Shown here one piece after another: positions 34,236 to 43,636 of a stretch of DNA of 64,000 bases (position 1 is its first letter; every line of letters begins with the position of its first letter). This DNA comes from Pirellulaceae bacterium. Lineage in GTDB: Bacteria; Planctomycetota; Planctomycetia; Pirellulales; Pirellulaceae. The notes under the pieces were generated by a model that was given only the letters and a program-made list of their open reading frames with translations, made no database searches and was not told the origin of the DNA. Made by a program: the position numbers and the translations under genes. The stretch lies in assembly GCA_026004775.1 (NCBI GenBank), contig BPJU01000017.1, positions 1 through 64,000 on the forward strand, written 5' to 3'.

Positions 34236-36157
34236 ATGGACTTTTTCGCCAGCCAGGATCAGGCTCGCCGAAACACGCGTTGGTTGGTTTTCCTGTTTGT
34301 TTTGGCCATTGCCGGCATAATCCTGGTACTGTGGGCGGCGGCTTGCGCGGTTTTGGCCGATACCCGGAGCCCTTCCGTCCCTTCATGGCGTCCGGATATC
34401 CTGGCCGTGGTGACGGTATTCACGTTGTCCGTTGTTTTCGCCGGCAGTGCTTACAAGATATGGGAACTTCGCGCTGGCGGCCAGCAGATCGCCCGCTATC
34501 TGGGTGGCCGGCCGGTATTGCCGAACACTACCGACCTGGCCGAGCGGCGGTTGTTGAACGTGGTGGAAGAAATGGCCCTGGCGGCCGGGCTATCGCCGCC
34601 TCCGGTATTTGTACTGGACGAGGAAGAGAGCATCAATGCGTTTGCCGCCGGCTATTCGCCCGACGATGCGGTGATCGGGGTCAATCGCGGAACGTTGTTG
34701 TATTTGACGCGTGACGAACTTCAAGGTGTCATCGCCCACGAATTCAGTCATATCCTCAACGGCGATATGCGATTGAATCTGCGTCTGGTGGGGCTGCTGC
34801 ACGGCATACTGGTGCTCTCATTGATCGGCCGCCAATTGCTGATGGCTTCCCGCCGGGGCCGGCGCCGCGCCGACGCGGTTCTTTTCGTCGGGATCGTGTT
34901 GTTCATCGTCGGCTTGATCGGGCTTTTTTTGCGAGGTTGATCAAGGCGGCCATTTCGCGGGAACGCGAGTATCTGGCAGATGCGGCGGCGGTCCAGTTTA
35001 CTCGTTTTCCGGACGGCATCGCCGGCGCCCTGAAGAAAATCGGTGGCCTGTTGATCGGATCGCAAATGATGCACCCGGCGGCGGAGGAAGCGAGTCACAT
35101 GTATTTCAGCATGGGCTTCCGCACGCACGTGGCCGGCCTGTTCGCCACGCACCCGCCGCTTGTCAAGCGTATCCGCCGTATCGATCCCAGCTTTAAAGGT
35201 GTGTTCCCGAAGGTCAAACTGCTGCCCGAATTTGCCGAACAGGCGCCTTCGCTGCGCCAGAAGCCGCCTGAGCGTCACGTCCCCTCATTTGCCGATGAGC
35301 AGCGAGATCGGCTCCGCCTCAGCGCGTCCGTTGCTTTGGCCGCCGTCGGAAATGTTTCTCAACAAGCCGCCGTGTATATCAACCAAATTATCGAACAAAT
35401 GCCTGCTCGATTGCGGCAAGCGGCTCGCGAACCGTGGGAGGCACGGTGTGTTTTGTTCGCACTGCTCTGGGACCAGGACGCGCGCGTGGCCAGCCGGCAA
35501 GAACAGATTTTGTTGCGACGCGAGGATGAAGCGACGCTCCGGCTAACCAACGAGTTGCGAGGAGAAGTGCAGCGGTTGCCGGACGCCGCACGTCTGCCGC
35601 TCGTACAGCTCGTGCAGGCCACTTTGCGGCATATTTCCAAAGAACAGTACGCGCAGTTTCGCGGTACGGTCAAAGAATTGGTAGCCGCCGATGAACGCAT
35701 AACGCTCCGCGAGTTCGTCCTGCAGCACCTGGTGTTGACTCACTTGGACCGGCACTTTTTCAAGGCGGCGCCCGAGCCGGTACAGTACCATTCGGTACAG
35801 GCCTTGCAGTCCGAAATTGCTTTACTGTTATCGTTCATAACTCACATCGGCAAACCGGCTCCGGCAGCAGCCCAGCAGGCGTTTCAGATGGGCCTTGTGG
35901 CGTCGGGGATCAACAAGTCGCTGGAATTGGTGCCGTGGCGGGAGTGCCGTTTGCGCAAGCTGGAGGAGGCTCTGGCAAAGCTGCGGGCGGCCGCGCCGGC
36001 CGTGAAAAAGCGTATTTTGAACGGCATGTTCACCGTAGCCGGCTGCGATCAGGTAATCAGCACTGACGAGGCAGAGCTATTGCGAGCGATTGCGGAAGCC
36101 ATCGATTGTCCCATGCCGCCCCTGGTTGCCAGCCACGTAGCCGCTGAACACGCGTGA
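34236..36157 (+). CDS. HtpX-like M48 membrane metalloprotease, frame break at T7
   Basis: An M48-family zinc protease with two transmembrane segments near the N-terminus and another pair after the active site. The zinc motif HEFSH is at about residues 167-171, but the third ligand Glu, in REREYLADAAA, lies in another frame: the first frame ends at 34940 and the second continues from about 34931. The switch coincides with C-TTT-TTT-TG at 34923-34931; a -1 slip at T-TTT-TTG gives the expected FARLIKAAISREREYLADA sequence. The joined protein is about 640 residues, with a long C-terminal helical region after the protease domain. Either programmed frameshifting, mutation or a homopolymer sequencing error. 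It forms an operon with LemA. Confidence 0.85.
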
Positions 36158-36355
36158 AGACCTGGTTCTCGCTCTTCCCAGACCTCGACACGGTTGTCAC
36201 TCGTACCGCAAACACAATTCTCAACCCCAAGCGAAGTTCCGGTCAGGTTCAGCTAGCTTCTTTTCCCTCCCGATCGCGTGGCGTTGGAGCCGTCCCACCT
36301 CCGTCAGCTTGGCTTGGGCGCATCGCCCGATGTCGGCCGGCTGGCCAGTTTTTTC

Positions 36356-36383
36356 TTGCATTGCATCCTCAATAGGGTATAAA
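36356..36383 (+). promoter_or_regulatory. putative promoter upstream of hemerythrin-like gene
   Basis: TTGCAT at 36356-36361, 16-bp spacer, TATAAA at 36378-36383. It lies in the otherwise featureless 36158-36519 gap, about 137 bp before the hemerythrin-like start. Confidence 0.45.
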
Positions 36384-36519
36384 GGCGGGTAGAGAGTGCC
36401 ATTGGTCCAGGGCTACTCGAGAAGCGTCATGATAACGTAAGTTTTCGTTCGTCGACGATTGGGCGGCACGGAAACGCAAAAGGGGCGAGAGCCGGAACCT
36501 CGAACAGAGGAGCCCAACC

Positions 36520-37002
36520 ATGGCCGTCGCGACACGCACTGGGACCGTAACGGTCAATCCTGCTTTCTTGCGGGAAGTCAAGGAGATTCACGAAGAGCTG
36601 TGGCAGAAGCTGCGCGAGTGTCGTTGCCGCGCGGCCGAGCCGGTCGAGAACGCGGAGGAGGCCGCTCAATTCCGCCAGTTGCTGGACGAACTGCTCGAAA
36701 GGCTGGCTCGGCACTTCACGGTGGAAGAGACGTGCGGCTATTTTGAGAACCCGTTGGAAGTGGCGCCGCATTTGGCGACGCGGTGCGACCAACTGCGGCG
36801 CGAACACGCGTCGCTTTATCTGGAGCTGCTGGCGATCGTGGACCATGCCGACGTGTTGTTAGACTCCGGGGAAGCACCACGATTGTGGGTAGCCGTACAG
36901 TCGGCATTCATCGCCTTCGACGACCGGTTGAAGGCTCACGAGGAGGCGGAAGCCGAACTGATCCAGGCGGCATTTACTCAAGATTTTGGCGGCGAAGGCT
37001 AA
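36520..37002 (+). CDS. hemerythrin-like domain protein
   Basis: A 160-residue all-helical protein with spaced His/Glu residues typical of hemerythrin-like domains: RLARHFTVEE, LRREHASLYLEL and LKAHEEAEAELI. These would bind a di-iron centre that senses or binds O2, NO or peroxide. ATG at 36520 has a GAGGAG site at good spacing. Likely cytoplasmic. The first helix His of the classic set is not obvious, so metal binding should be regarded as probable, not certain. Confidence 0.7.
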   Translation: MAVATRTGTVTVNPAFLREVKEIHEELWQKLRECRCRAAEPVENAEEAAQFRQLLDELLERLARHFTVEETCGYFENPLEVAPHLATRCDQLRREHASLYLELLAIVDHADVLLDSGEAPRLWVAVQSAFIAFDDRLKAHEEAEAELIQAAFTQDFGGEG

Positions 37003-37031
37003 GCGGCGTTTGTTTTTCGGGTTCCGTTCGT

Positions 37032-37241
37032 CTACGGGTGTCGATCCGGGGCGAGGATGGTTGCCGGGAGGTGATCGGTACCTTCGCGCAGCCAGTCGCG
37101 TGCGTCACCGGCTCGGAATTCGACGGCAAGCCGGGGCGGCGCTAAAGGCTGCGGCTCAGGTGTGGCCTTTTTCTGGGCGCGCCACCGGCTCAGCAACAAC
37201 ACGGCCAGGGCTGCTAATGCCAGCCAACCGATTCGCTTCAC
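37032..37241 (-). CDS. small membrane-anchored protein
   Basis: A 69-residue frame with a GTG start at 37241 preceded by GAGGAG at good spacing. The first ~20 residues are a membrane segment (KRIGWLALAALAVLLLSRW), followed by a Pro-rich linker and a charged tail with RAGDARDWLREG. No family recognised. Converges with the hemerythrin-like gene. Confidence 0.5.
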   Translation of the reverse strand: MKRIGWLALAALAVLLLSRWRAQKKATPEPQPLAPPRLAVEFRAGDARDWLREGTDHLPATILAPDRHP

Positions 37242-37937
37242 GGCACAGTCTCCTCTGCCAGACGGAGCGATTCTTATCGAGATCCGTCCCGCCGGAGGCA
37301 GTCCGTTTGTTAGCCGGTATCGTCCGCCGGCAGGCGATGATTCGAGAAGACTTTGCCGAGTTTACCCGATCGTCATAATCGGCATGAGTGGAACATCACC
37401 CTCCTGGCCAAAGCGCCCGTTTATACCCCTCGGCAGTGATCCTGCTATTTCCCTTGGTGCTTTACCCCATACTATTCCGGTCTTCTGCCGTCTCGCCGGA
37501 TCGTTCGCGCAGTATAAGGCACGTGGTAACCGTTCAGGGTTGGTTGGCCGGCAATCGCGGCAGGCCGACCGGTGTACATCGCTATCGACTCCATGTGCGT
37601 GAACTCTTTCTGGTTGTTCAATGCCCATGGGAATGGCGAAAAGATAAAAGGGGTCAGAATAATAGACCATTTCTTCAACAATCAATCTTTTGGCGAGTGC
37701 CAAGACTATCCACAGCCGAAAAGGCTCCGGGCGTTCGCCCAACCGGTTCCTCACCGTCTGGGAGAAATAGTTGAATGCCCTTGCTGGTGGCAAGTGGAAA
37801 ACCCTACTGTCTCTCCCCCCTTTAGGACGTACAAACGCCACTCCCTCTCCCCCTTTAGGGGGAGAGGGCCGGGGTGAGGGGGTTATCTATTCTCTGCCCC
37901 CCTCACCCTACCCTCTCCCCCCGCAGGCGGGGGGAGA
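37242..37937. other. intergenic region ending in GC-rich repeat
   Basis: About 700 bp with no supported gene. From about 37810 it becomes the C/G-rich repeat family (ccctctccccc... / ...ggggggagag), with the palindrome centred near 37922. The repeat is interrupted at about 37938 by the IS110 element. Confidence 0.5.
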
Positions 37938-38038
37938 GAAGCTATGAAGACTTCGGAAACGTCGTTCCGGCGGTTAGGATATGGCGAGCGTTTCGGTGTT
38001 TTTTGACGGCGTTAACCAATTCGAGCAGGAGGTTGGCG

Positions 38039-39082
38039 ATGTATTACTGTGGTATCGACCTGGGCGGTGAGTCGAGCTATGTGTTCGTTACGGATGCCAA
38101 GGGAACCAAGCTGTGGGCCGGAACGATCAAGACGACGGCGACGGCATTCCAGGAATTGGTGAAGAAGTTTTCCAAGGAAGGGTTGGCAATTGCTATTGAG
38201 GCAGGTAACCAGACAAACTGGGTCTATCGAACACTGGTGGAAGCCGGTGCGAAGGTGACCGTGGTTAATCCGAAGAAGGTAAAGCTAATTGCGGAAAGTC
38301 GTCGTAAGACGGACAAGGTGGATGCCAAGATTCTGTGTGAACTGTTACGGCTGGATGGTCTGCCGGAACCGGTGCACATGCCCAGCCCGCAAACGCTTAA
38401 GGTCCGTCGGCTGTTGTCGGCACGCCGGCAATTGGTAAGGCAAAGAACGAAGTTGTGCAACTTTGTGCGTTCGGCGCTGCGGCAGGCAGGCATTCGCCTT
38501 CCGGCGCGTGCCCTGTGTTACATGGTGGGTTGGGAAAGGCTGCTTCAAGGAGGTGTGCAGGACCCAGAATTGTTGACGATCGTGTCCAATTATTACGCGG
38601 TATTTGTGCAGTTAACCCAATCGATTCGCGAGCTGGACCGCCAGTTGGCGGAACTGCTGAACGATGCTCGCGTCAAACGGCTGAAGACGATGCCGAAGGT
38701 GGGCCCAATTGCGGCTCTGACATTTGTGGCGGCGGTGGATGATGTGAAGCGTTTTTCCTCGTCGCGGAAACTGATTTCGTATGCGGGTTTGGCGCCGACG
38801 GTGCGGCAAAGCAGTGAACGAACCCAATACGGTCCGATAACCCGGGAGGGCAGGCGGGAATTGCGGGCCGTCTGGGTGCAGATAGCCCACCTGGTGGTCA
38901 ATGACACGACGCCAGCCACGCGACCGTTGCGTGCATGGTTCGATCGTGTGGCGAGAAGACGGGGCAGGAAAACGGCAATTGTGGGTCTGGCGAGGCGATT
39001 GTTGGTGATTGCCTACCAGTTAGTCAAAAATGACGTGGATTACCAAGTAGAGCGGCTAAAAAGAAAACGCCGCGTTGCTTGA
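38039..39082 (+). CDS. IS110-family transposase
   Basis: A 347-residue DEDD transposase. The N-terminal RuvC-like domain has YYCGIDLGGE (first Asp), AIAIEAGNQTNW (Glu) and SRRKTDKVDAKILCELLRLD (last Asp pair). The C-terminal part has the Transposase_20 features TMPKVGPIAALTFVAAVDD and KLISYAGLAPTVRQSSERTQ with the expected Ser. Full length and uninterrupted, so it may be active. ATG at 38039 follows AGGAGG; longer upstream starts fall in the repeat. Such enzymes act with an element-encoded bridge RNA that specifies target and donor DNA. Confidence 0.95.
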   Translation: MYYCGIDLGGESSYVFVTDAKGTKLWAGTIKTTATAFQELVKKFSKEGLAIAIEAGNQTNWVYRTLVEAGAKVTVVNPKKVKLIAESRRKTDKVDAKILCELLRLDGLPEPVHMPSPQTLKVRRLLSARRQLVRQRTKLCNFVRSALRQAGIRLPARALCYMVGWERLLQGGVQDPELLTIVSNYYAVFVQLTQSIRELDRQLAELLNDARVKRLKTMPKVGPIAALTFVAAVDDVKRFSSSRKLISYAGLAPTVRQSSERTQYGPITREGRRELRAVWVQIAHLVVNDTTPATRPLRAWFDRVARRRGRKTAIVGLARRLLVIAYQLVKNDVDYQVERLKRKRRVA

Positions 39083-39091
39083 CGAGGGTAC

Positions 39092-39127
39092 TGGGGCAGG
39101 GACCGACAGTCCCCAGGTCCCTCCCCA
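39092..39127 (+). ncRNA. strong hairpin after IS110 transposase; possible bridge-RNA part
   Basis: tgggg(39092-39096)-c-agggac(39098-39103) pairs with gtccct-cccca (39117-39127), an 11-bp stem with a single bulge; an alternative pairing ctgggg/ccccag is also possible. It lies in the long right non-coding end of the IS. Related IS1111-type elements encode the bridge RNA in an end region, so this hairpin may belong to it; a terminator is less likely as no T-run follows. Confidence 0.35.
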
Positions 39128-39440
39128 GACACCCACCCCCTTCCCTAATTCTGTGTTGCTGGGAATTGCTGGGAAGCGGGACGGCCGTGGACGGATGGGG
39201 ACACACCTAACCTCCGATCAGACCGAGTACCAAGGTTCTCAAAGCAAATGACGTGGAGCTTTGAGGAAGACAGCCCGCCCCGACAGCCCTGGCCCTTATG
39301 AGGCCCGTGGGAGAGAATGGGCGTCTTCTACTTGACAGGACCAGCTTAGTGTGCGGCGTCATAGCGCTAGCGCGAATGGGAGGTTGGTCAAGTTCCACGC
39401 TCACAAGGCTTTGGAACGCGTACTTGACAATCTTCATGGG

Positions 39441-40230
39441 AGGGCGTGGGAAGTTTTTCCGCAAGCGGGGGGAGAGGGCAGTGGGTAATTTTTTCCCGCA
39501 AGCAGCGCAACGAGCGTGCCGAAAGGGTTTATCCTGCACTTTAGGGGGGCGTGGTGAGGGCGTTAGTTACTCTTCTGCCCCCCTCACCCTACCCTCTCCC
39601 CCCGCAAGCGGGGGGAGAGGGAGTGGGAAGTTTTTTTCCGCAAGCGGGGGGGAGAGGGCAGTGGGTAATTTTTTCCCGCAAGCAGCGCAACGAGCGTGCC
39701 GAAAGGGTTTATCCTGCACTTTAGGGGGGGCGTGGTGAGGGCGTTAGTTACTCTTCTGCCCCCCTCACCCTACCCTCTCCCCCCGCAAGCGGGGGGAGAG
39801 GGCGTGGGAAGTTTTTTCCGCAAGCGGGGGGAGAGGGCGTGGGCGAAGTCCTGCCCACTCTCCCCGGAAGCGGGGGGGAGAGGGAGTGGGTAATTATTTT
39901 CCGCAAGCAGCGGACCGAGCGCGCCAGAAGGGTTTTTGGGGCCTTTAGGGGGGTGGGTCGTGGTGAGGGGGTTAGGTACCCTTCTGCCCCCCTCACCCTA
40001 CCCTCTCCCCCCGCAGGCGGGGGGAGAGGGCGTGGGAAGTTTTTCCCCAGGCGGGAAAAGAGGGCGTGGGAAGTTTTTCCGCAAGCGGGAGGAAATGGAG
40101 TAGGAAGTTTTTTCCGGAAGCGGGCGAAGAGGGAGTAAGAAGTTTTTCCGCAGGCGGGGGAAGAGCGAGTAGAAAGTTTTCTTCGTAGGCGGGGAGGGAG
40201 GGGGTGGGTAACGTTTTTTTCCGCAATCAG
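39441..40230. repeat. GC-rich repeat array
   Basis: A tandem array of the repeat family. Two units of about 180 bp are nearly identical (39481 and 39661 onward); a more divergent third unit starts near 39900. Each contains 'caacgagcg', 'gcactttaggggg', 'cccccctcaccctaccctct' and the long palindrome built on ccctctccccc. After 40030 only short degenerate blocks (gggcgtgggaagtttttccg) remain. Apparent ORFs here are repeat translations. Confidence 0.85.
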
Positions 40231-40410
40231 CAAGCAGGGCGACGAGCGTATCGTTATTGACGCGCCACCAGCAGCCTAATAAGTCGCGTTTCGTTGAGCC
40301 CAGACCACCGGCCTGGGTGGGACAAACCGTACGTTCGATTCCCTTATGGTGCGTGTGGCCCGGCGGCAAGTTCATACGTTTCCGTTCACTCTCGGACCGT
40401 GAACGGTTAC

Positions 40411-40530
40411 CCAGAATTGAAGCTGACCCCGAATTGCGGTGGGGCGAATGGGAAAAGACTCATCAATTTCGCGAGCCACGACTCCTCCGCCAAACATCGG
40501 CGTAATTAGGTTTATGGTGTAAGTCCGTTT
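40411..40530 (-). pseudogene. fragment resembling Cmr1 (type III CRISPR RAMP protein)
   Basis: On the minus strand a 40-codon stretch reads KRTYTINLITPMFGGG, then VVAREIDESFPIRPTAIRGQ and LQFW. The pattern Y-T-hydrophobic-TP-x-F-GGG followed by IRP-x-x-IRG-x-L-x-x-W is the N-terminal signature of Cmr1-type RAMP proteins. After the Trp the similarity stops (the next expected residues WRA are absent) and the frame ends at 40372. No other cas gene or CRISPR repeat is nearby, so it is an isolated remnant. Confidence 0.55.
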
Positions 40531-40600
40531 ATTCGGGGCCGGTACGCGAGGAATCCCTGGACAACGCGGAACATACTTTCCTGGCGGCATTGCTCACCTC

Positions 40601-40753
40601 GTGAACGATAATCGGTTTGTCCTACCTGAGTTGGGCGAACTTCATGCAGCTCTATTCTTCTTACGGCGGACGTTACAAATCCATGACAGCGGATTTGCCG
40701 AGAACTCCTTTTGTCCTCAAGAAGTTTGGTCAAACCAGTGGGAGGACCCCTAA
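40601..40753 (+). CDS. small hypothetical ORF
   Basis: A 50-residue frame from GTG 40601, beginning NDNRFVLPELGELHAALFFL and ending WSNQWEDP. Composition looks protein-like rather than random, but there is no clear ribosome site and no recognised family. It may be another remnant next to the Cmr1-like fragment. The rest of 40754-41062 shows nothing I can support. Confidence 0.25.
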   Translation: MNDNRFVLPELGELHAALFFLRRTLQIHDSGFAENSFCPQEVWSNQWEDP

Positions 40754-41062
40754 GTCACAGGCCCAATGTGTTGCCAATTAAAGAGTTACGCAAAAAGACT
40801 GCGGAGCGTGGCGACGCTTTTCCGGCTGACCATTGCGAAATCCCTGCCCTGCCGTTGTTGAGCTCAGTCACTACGCTAACTAGTGCAACGTCAGCTTCAC
40901 CATGGTCGGTACTAGGGATTGCTGAGGCATATAGGCACATGAATTCATTTCGTTCACCCGCCCAGCCGTCGCTCGACCAGACAGCACTCGAATCCAGGCC
41001 TTTCAAGTGGCCGAAGTGGAATCTTCGGACCGCAGAAAAACCCAATCGTCACGCCGATGCAG

Positions 41063-42265
41063 CTAGCGGCGTTCCAGTTCGTAGATAAAACCGAAGGTGT
41101 CCGTCAGATAGACCTCGCCCTGGCGGTCCACCCCAAACGAGATGATCGGCATGCCCGTATCCTGAAGCGGATGGTTGGCCACCACACGCTTCTCGTCGTA
41201 ATCGTAACGCAGCGCCCACAACTTGCCCGTGATATAGTCGGCATACAAGTAACAGCCCACCAACTCCGGAAACCGCTTGCCGCGATACACTACGCCTCCG
41301 GTAATCGACTTGCCCACACTGTGATGGTACTCCCAGATCGGATCTATCAAATCCGGCCGGGCTTCGGACCCCTGCCGCCCGAAACGATGTTTGCCCTCGC
41401 GCAGGTTCCACCCATAGTTCCCGCCTTTGGTAATGAGATTGATCTCTTCCCACAAATCCTGCCCCACATCGGCCGCCCACAGGGCTCCGGTCGCCGGATC
41501 GAACGACAAGCCCCAAACATTGCGCAGCCCGTACGCATAGATCTCCGGACATGCTCCCGGCCGCCCCACGAAAGGATTGTCTTTGGGAATCGCATAGTTC
41601 TTACCGGGATCCTGCCGGTCCACATCGATCCGCAGTATCGAACCGAAAAGCGTCCCCAGATTCTGCCCGTTTCCAAACGGATCGTTGGCGGCCCCTCCAT
41701 CGCCCAGCGAGATATACAGGTAGCCGTCCGGACCAAACACCAGATTACCTCCGTTGTGGTTCCAGAACGGCTGGCGGATGCGTAATAGTTCCAGCTCGCT
41801 GTCCGGATCACCCTGCCGCGGATCATCGCGCTTCAGCGAAAAGCGCGCAATCACCGACGTATGAGGCTCCTGCCGCGTTGTATAGTAGACGAAGAAATAA
41901 CCGTTTTCCCGGAAACGAGGATGAAAGGCCAACCCCAGAAACCCCTCCTCGTTCTCGTAGTCCTTATACGTGACCCGCTCCTCGATATCCATAAAGACGG
42001 GCGCATTGTCGATCGTCCGATCCGAACCCAGTTGGTAAATGACACCGTACTGGGAGGCAACGAAGATCCGGTCCATATCTTCGTTTGCGGTTGTAAAGAC
42101 GATCGGGCGCCGCAAGCGGAGATTTGCATACGCCTTCCGTATCCCGATTCGTAGCGGCGTCTGGTCGACGGCCATATCAGCTTGGCCGCACACCACATCC
42201 CCATACCCGACGCACGCCCCGATTGCCAACAGGATGGACGCCGCCCACTGACGTGCCACACGCAT
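41063..42265 (-). CDS. PQQ-dependent sugar dehydrogenase (glucose/sorbosone dehydrogenase family)
   Basis: A 400-residue secreted beta-propeller enzyme. After the signal peptide (start ATG 42265, AGGAG upstream) it has the family landmarks EEGFLGLAFHPRFRENGYFF, WNHNGGNLVFGPDGYLYISL, GDGGAANDPFGNGQN and GLRNVWGLSFDPATGALWAA followed by DVGQDLWEE. The family oxidises aldose sugars with PQQ and passes electrons to the respiratory chain in the periplasm; many members remain unassigned. His and Arg residues in the first two segments likely contact PQQ and substrate. The next gene on the same strand upstream is an FKBP isomerase. Confidence 0.92.
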   Translation of the reverse strand: MRVARQWAASILLAIGACVGYGDVVCGQADMAVDQTPLRIGIRKAYANLRLRRPIVFTTANEDMDRIFVASQYGVIYQLGSDRTIDNAPVFMDIEERVTYKDYENEEGFLGLAFHPRFRENGYFFVYYTTRQEPHTSVIARFSLKRDDPRQGDPDSELELLRIRQPFWNHNGGNLVFGPDGYLYISLGDGGAANDPFGNGQNLGTLFGSILRIDVDRQDPGKNYAIPKDNPFVGRPGACPEIYAYGLRNVWGLSFDPATGALWAADVGQDLWEEINLITKGGNYGWNLREGKHRFGRQGSEARPDLIDPIWEYHHSVGKSITGGVVYRGKRFPELVGCYLYADYITGKLWALRYDYDEKRVVANHPLQDTGMPIISFGVDRQGEVYLTDTFGFIYELERR

Positions 42266-42380
42266 GCAGCTACTCCTGCGTTGCTTAGAAAAGCCTGGAC
42301 CTGCCCGACCTCGGAAGCCCGCCGCTTCTCCCAGTCCGCCTAGGAGACAGGCGCGACACACCATAGGTCTTTGGGCGCAA

Positions 42381-43076
42381 TCATTCGATCCCCAACAGTT
42401 CCACCTCGAAAATCAACACACTGTTCGGGGCGATATCCGGAGGTGCTCCCTGGACGCCGTACGCCAGATTCGGCGGGATGAAGAGCCGCCACTTGTCACC
42501 AACCCGCATCAATTGGAGAGCTTCCGTCCAACCAGGAATGACTTCGTTGACCGCGAACGTCACCGGCTCACCCGCCTCGACAGAACTGTCGAACACCGTT
42601 CCGTCGATGAGCGTCCCGTGATAATGTGTTTTGACGCGATCGGTCAGTTTCGGACGAGGCCCATCGCCTTGCTTGAGTACCTGGTATTGCAAACCACTGG
42701 GTAGCTGAACCACACCAGGCTTTTGGGCGTTGGCTTTCAGAAATGCATCGCCTTTTTCTTTGTTCTCGTGGGCCAGACGTGTCAGAGAATCGCGCTGGTG
42801 GGTGCCGATCGCTTCGATCATATCACGTTGCGGCAGCGCCGTGGGCTTTCCGGCCAAGGCATCTTGTAGGCCGCGCAAAAAAGCCGGAATGGTGACCAGC
42901 ATTCCATTGCCCCGCAATTGCCTCCCGATCTGATAGCCGATCCCGTAACTGGCTTTATCTTGCACGGTCGGCAGATTTTCCGACTGCTTCTCCGCTTGTG
43001 CCGGCTCATCCGCTCTCACCTGTACCACGCCCATCAACCCGACAACCGCAACCAACGCCGGCACAACCAGTCGCAT
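42381..43076 (-). CDS. FKBP-type peptidyl-prolyl cis-trans isomerase, secreted
   Basis: A 231-residue protein with a signal peptide (RLVVPALVAVVGLMGVVQVRA), an FKBP_N-type helical dimerisation region (KASYGIGYQIGRQLRGNG) and a C-terminal FKBP domain with YHGTLIDGTVFDSS, the PGWTEALQLMRVGDKWRLFI segment and LAYGVQGAPPDIAPNSVLIF. Overall organisation is that of FkpA/MIP periplasmic foldases. The ATG at 43076 follows AAGGAG; the upstream start at 43094 is less likely. Confidence 0.93.
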   Translation of the reverse strand: MRLVVPALVAVVGLMGVVQVRADEPAQAEKQSENLPTVQDKASYGIGYQIGRQLRGNGMLVTIPAFLRGLQDALAGKPTALPQRDMIEAIGTHQRDSLTRLAHENKEKGDAFLKANAQKPGVVQLPSGLQYQVLKQGDGPRPKLTDRVKTHYHGTLIDGTVFDSSVEAGEPVTFAVNEVIPGWTEALQLMRVGDKWRLFIPPNLAYGVQGAPPDIAPNSVLIFEVELLGIE

Positions 43077-43094
43077 AGGTTTCTCCTTGACCAA

Positions 43095-43636
43095 AATCGT
43101 TTCCCGCAGGATGTGTAGCTCGATCGGCTCGGCGAACCCACTCCGCAGCTTACCGAGACGGCTTTCGACCGCGTAATCTTTTTATTTTAGCACCATCCGC
43201 CCGGCTCTGCCATGCCGGCCGTCGCTAAAGTTTCGCTGATTGGCCCACGCGGACCTGAACCGAGTGTTTCCTGAAAAATTCAGCGAAATTTGCTTGCAAC
43301 CAGGTGGCTGACACCAGTAAATGTATAGTCGTGCGGCAGCCATGGAGGCTCAGGCCGACAGCAGGCGAAACGCAGGCCGCCGCCACCCGCACTCTGTTGC
43401 GGTATCCGCACTCGGAAAGAGTCGCGGGTGGTCGTTTGGGTGGGCCAGTACGGCGAGCTTCGCGACTGCCGCCTGGCGGACATTCCCGAGACGTTGTCCT
43501 TGCTATGAAGGGAGGGGCCACCGTGCTGGATCCACCGACGGGCCAAGAGCGGGGATCGGCGGTGTGTCGATCCCCAGGCTGAAGGTTGCGTGTCAAGGAA
43601 CTTGCCGGAGACACTCGATAGCGTTCCGGCGAAAAA
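43095..43636. other. intergenic region with structured plus-strand sequence
   Basis: About 540 bp without a supported ORF. The right part contains hairpins: ggggatcg/cgatcccc (43551-43575) and gccgga/tccggc (43604-43630), followed directly by a terminator. Together they suggest a plus-strand non-coding RNA, although I could not match it to a known class (tmRNA, SRP RNA and RNase P signatures were not found). Confidence 0.4.

Larger units (their letters stand above)
37938..39440 (+). mobile_element. IS110-family insertion sequence (~1.5 kb)
   Basis: The element interrupts the GC-rich repeat family: on the left the repeat stops after 'ggggagag' (37938) and on the right it resumes with 'agggcgtgggaag' (39441), so both ends can be read. 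Just inside lie short inverted repeats, atgaaga at 37944-37950 and tcttcat at 39431-39437, like the subterminal repeats of the IS1111 subgroup. The left non-coding end is ~100 bp and the right ~360 bp. No target duplication is evident, as usual for IS110. Confidence 0.7.

Noticed and set aside
39441-40230. Repeat array considered as a CRISPR array
   Set aside because: Units are about 180 bp or short degenerate blocks; there is no constant 25-40-bp repeat with unique spacers.
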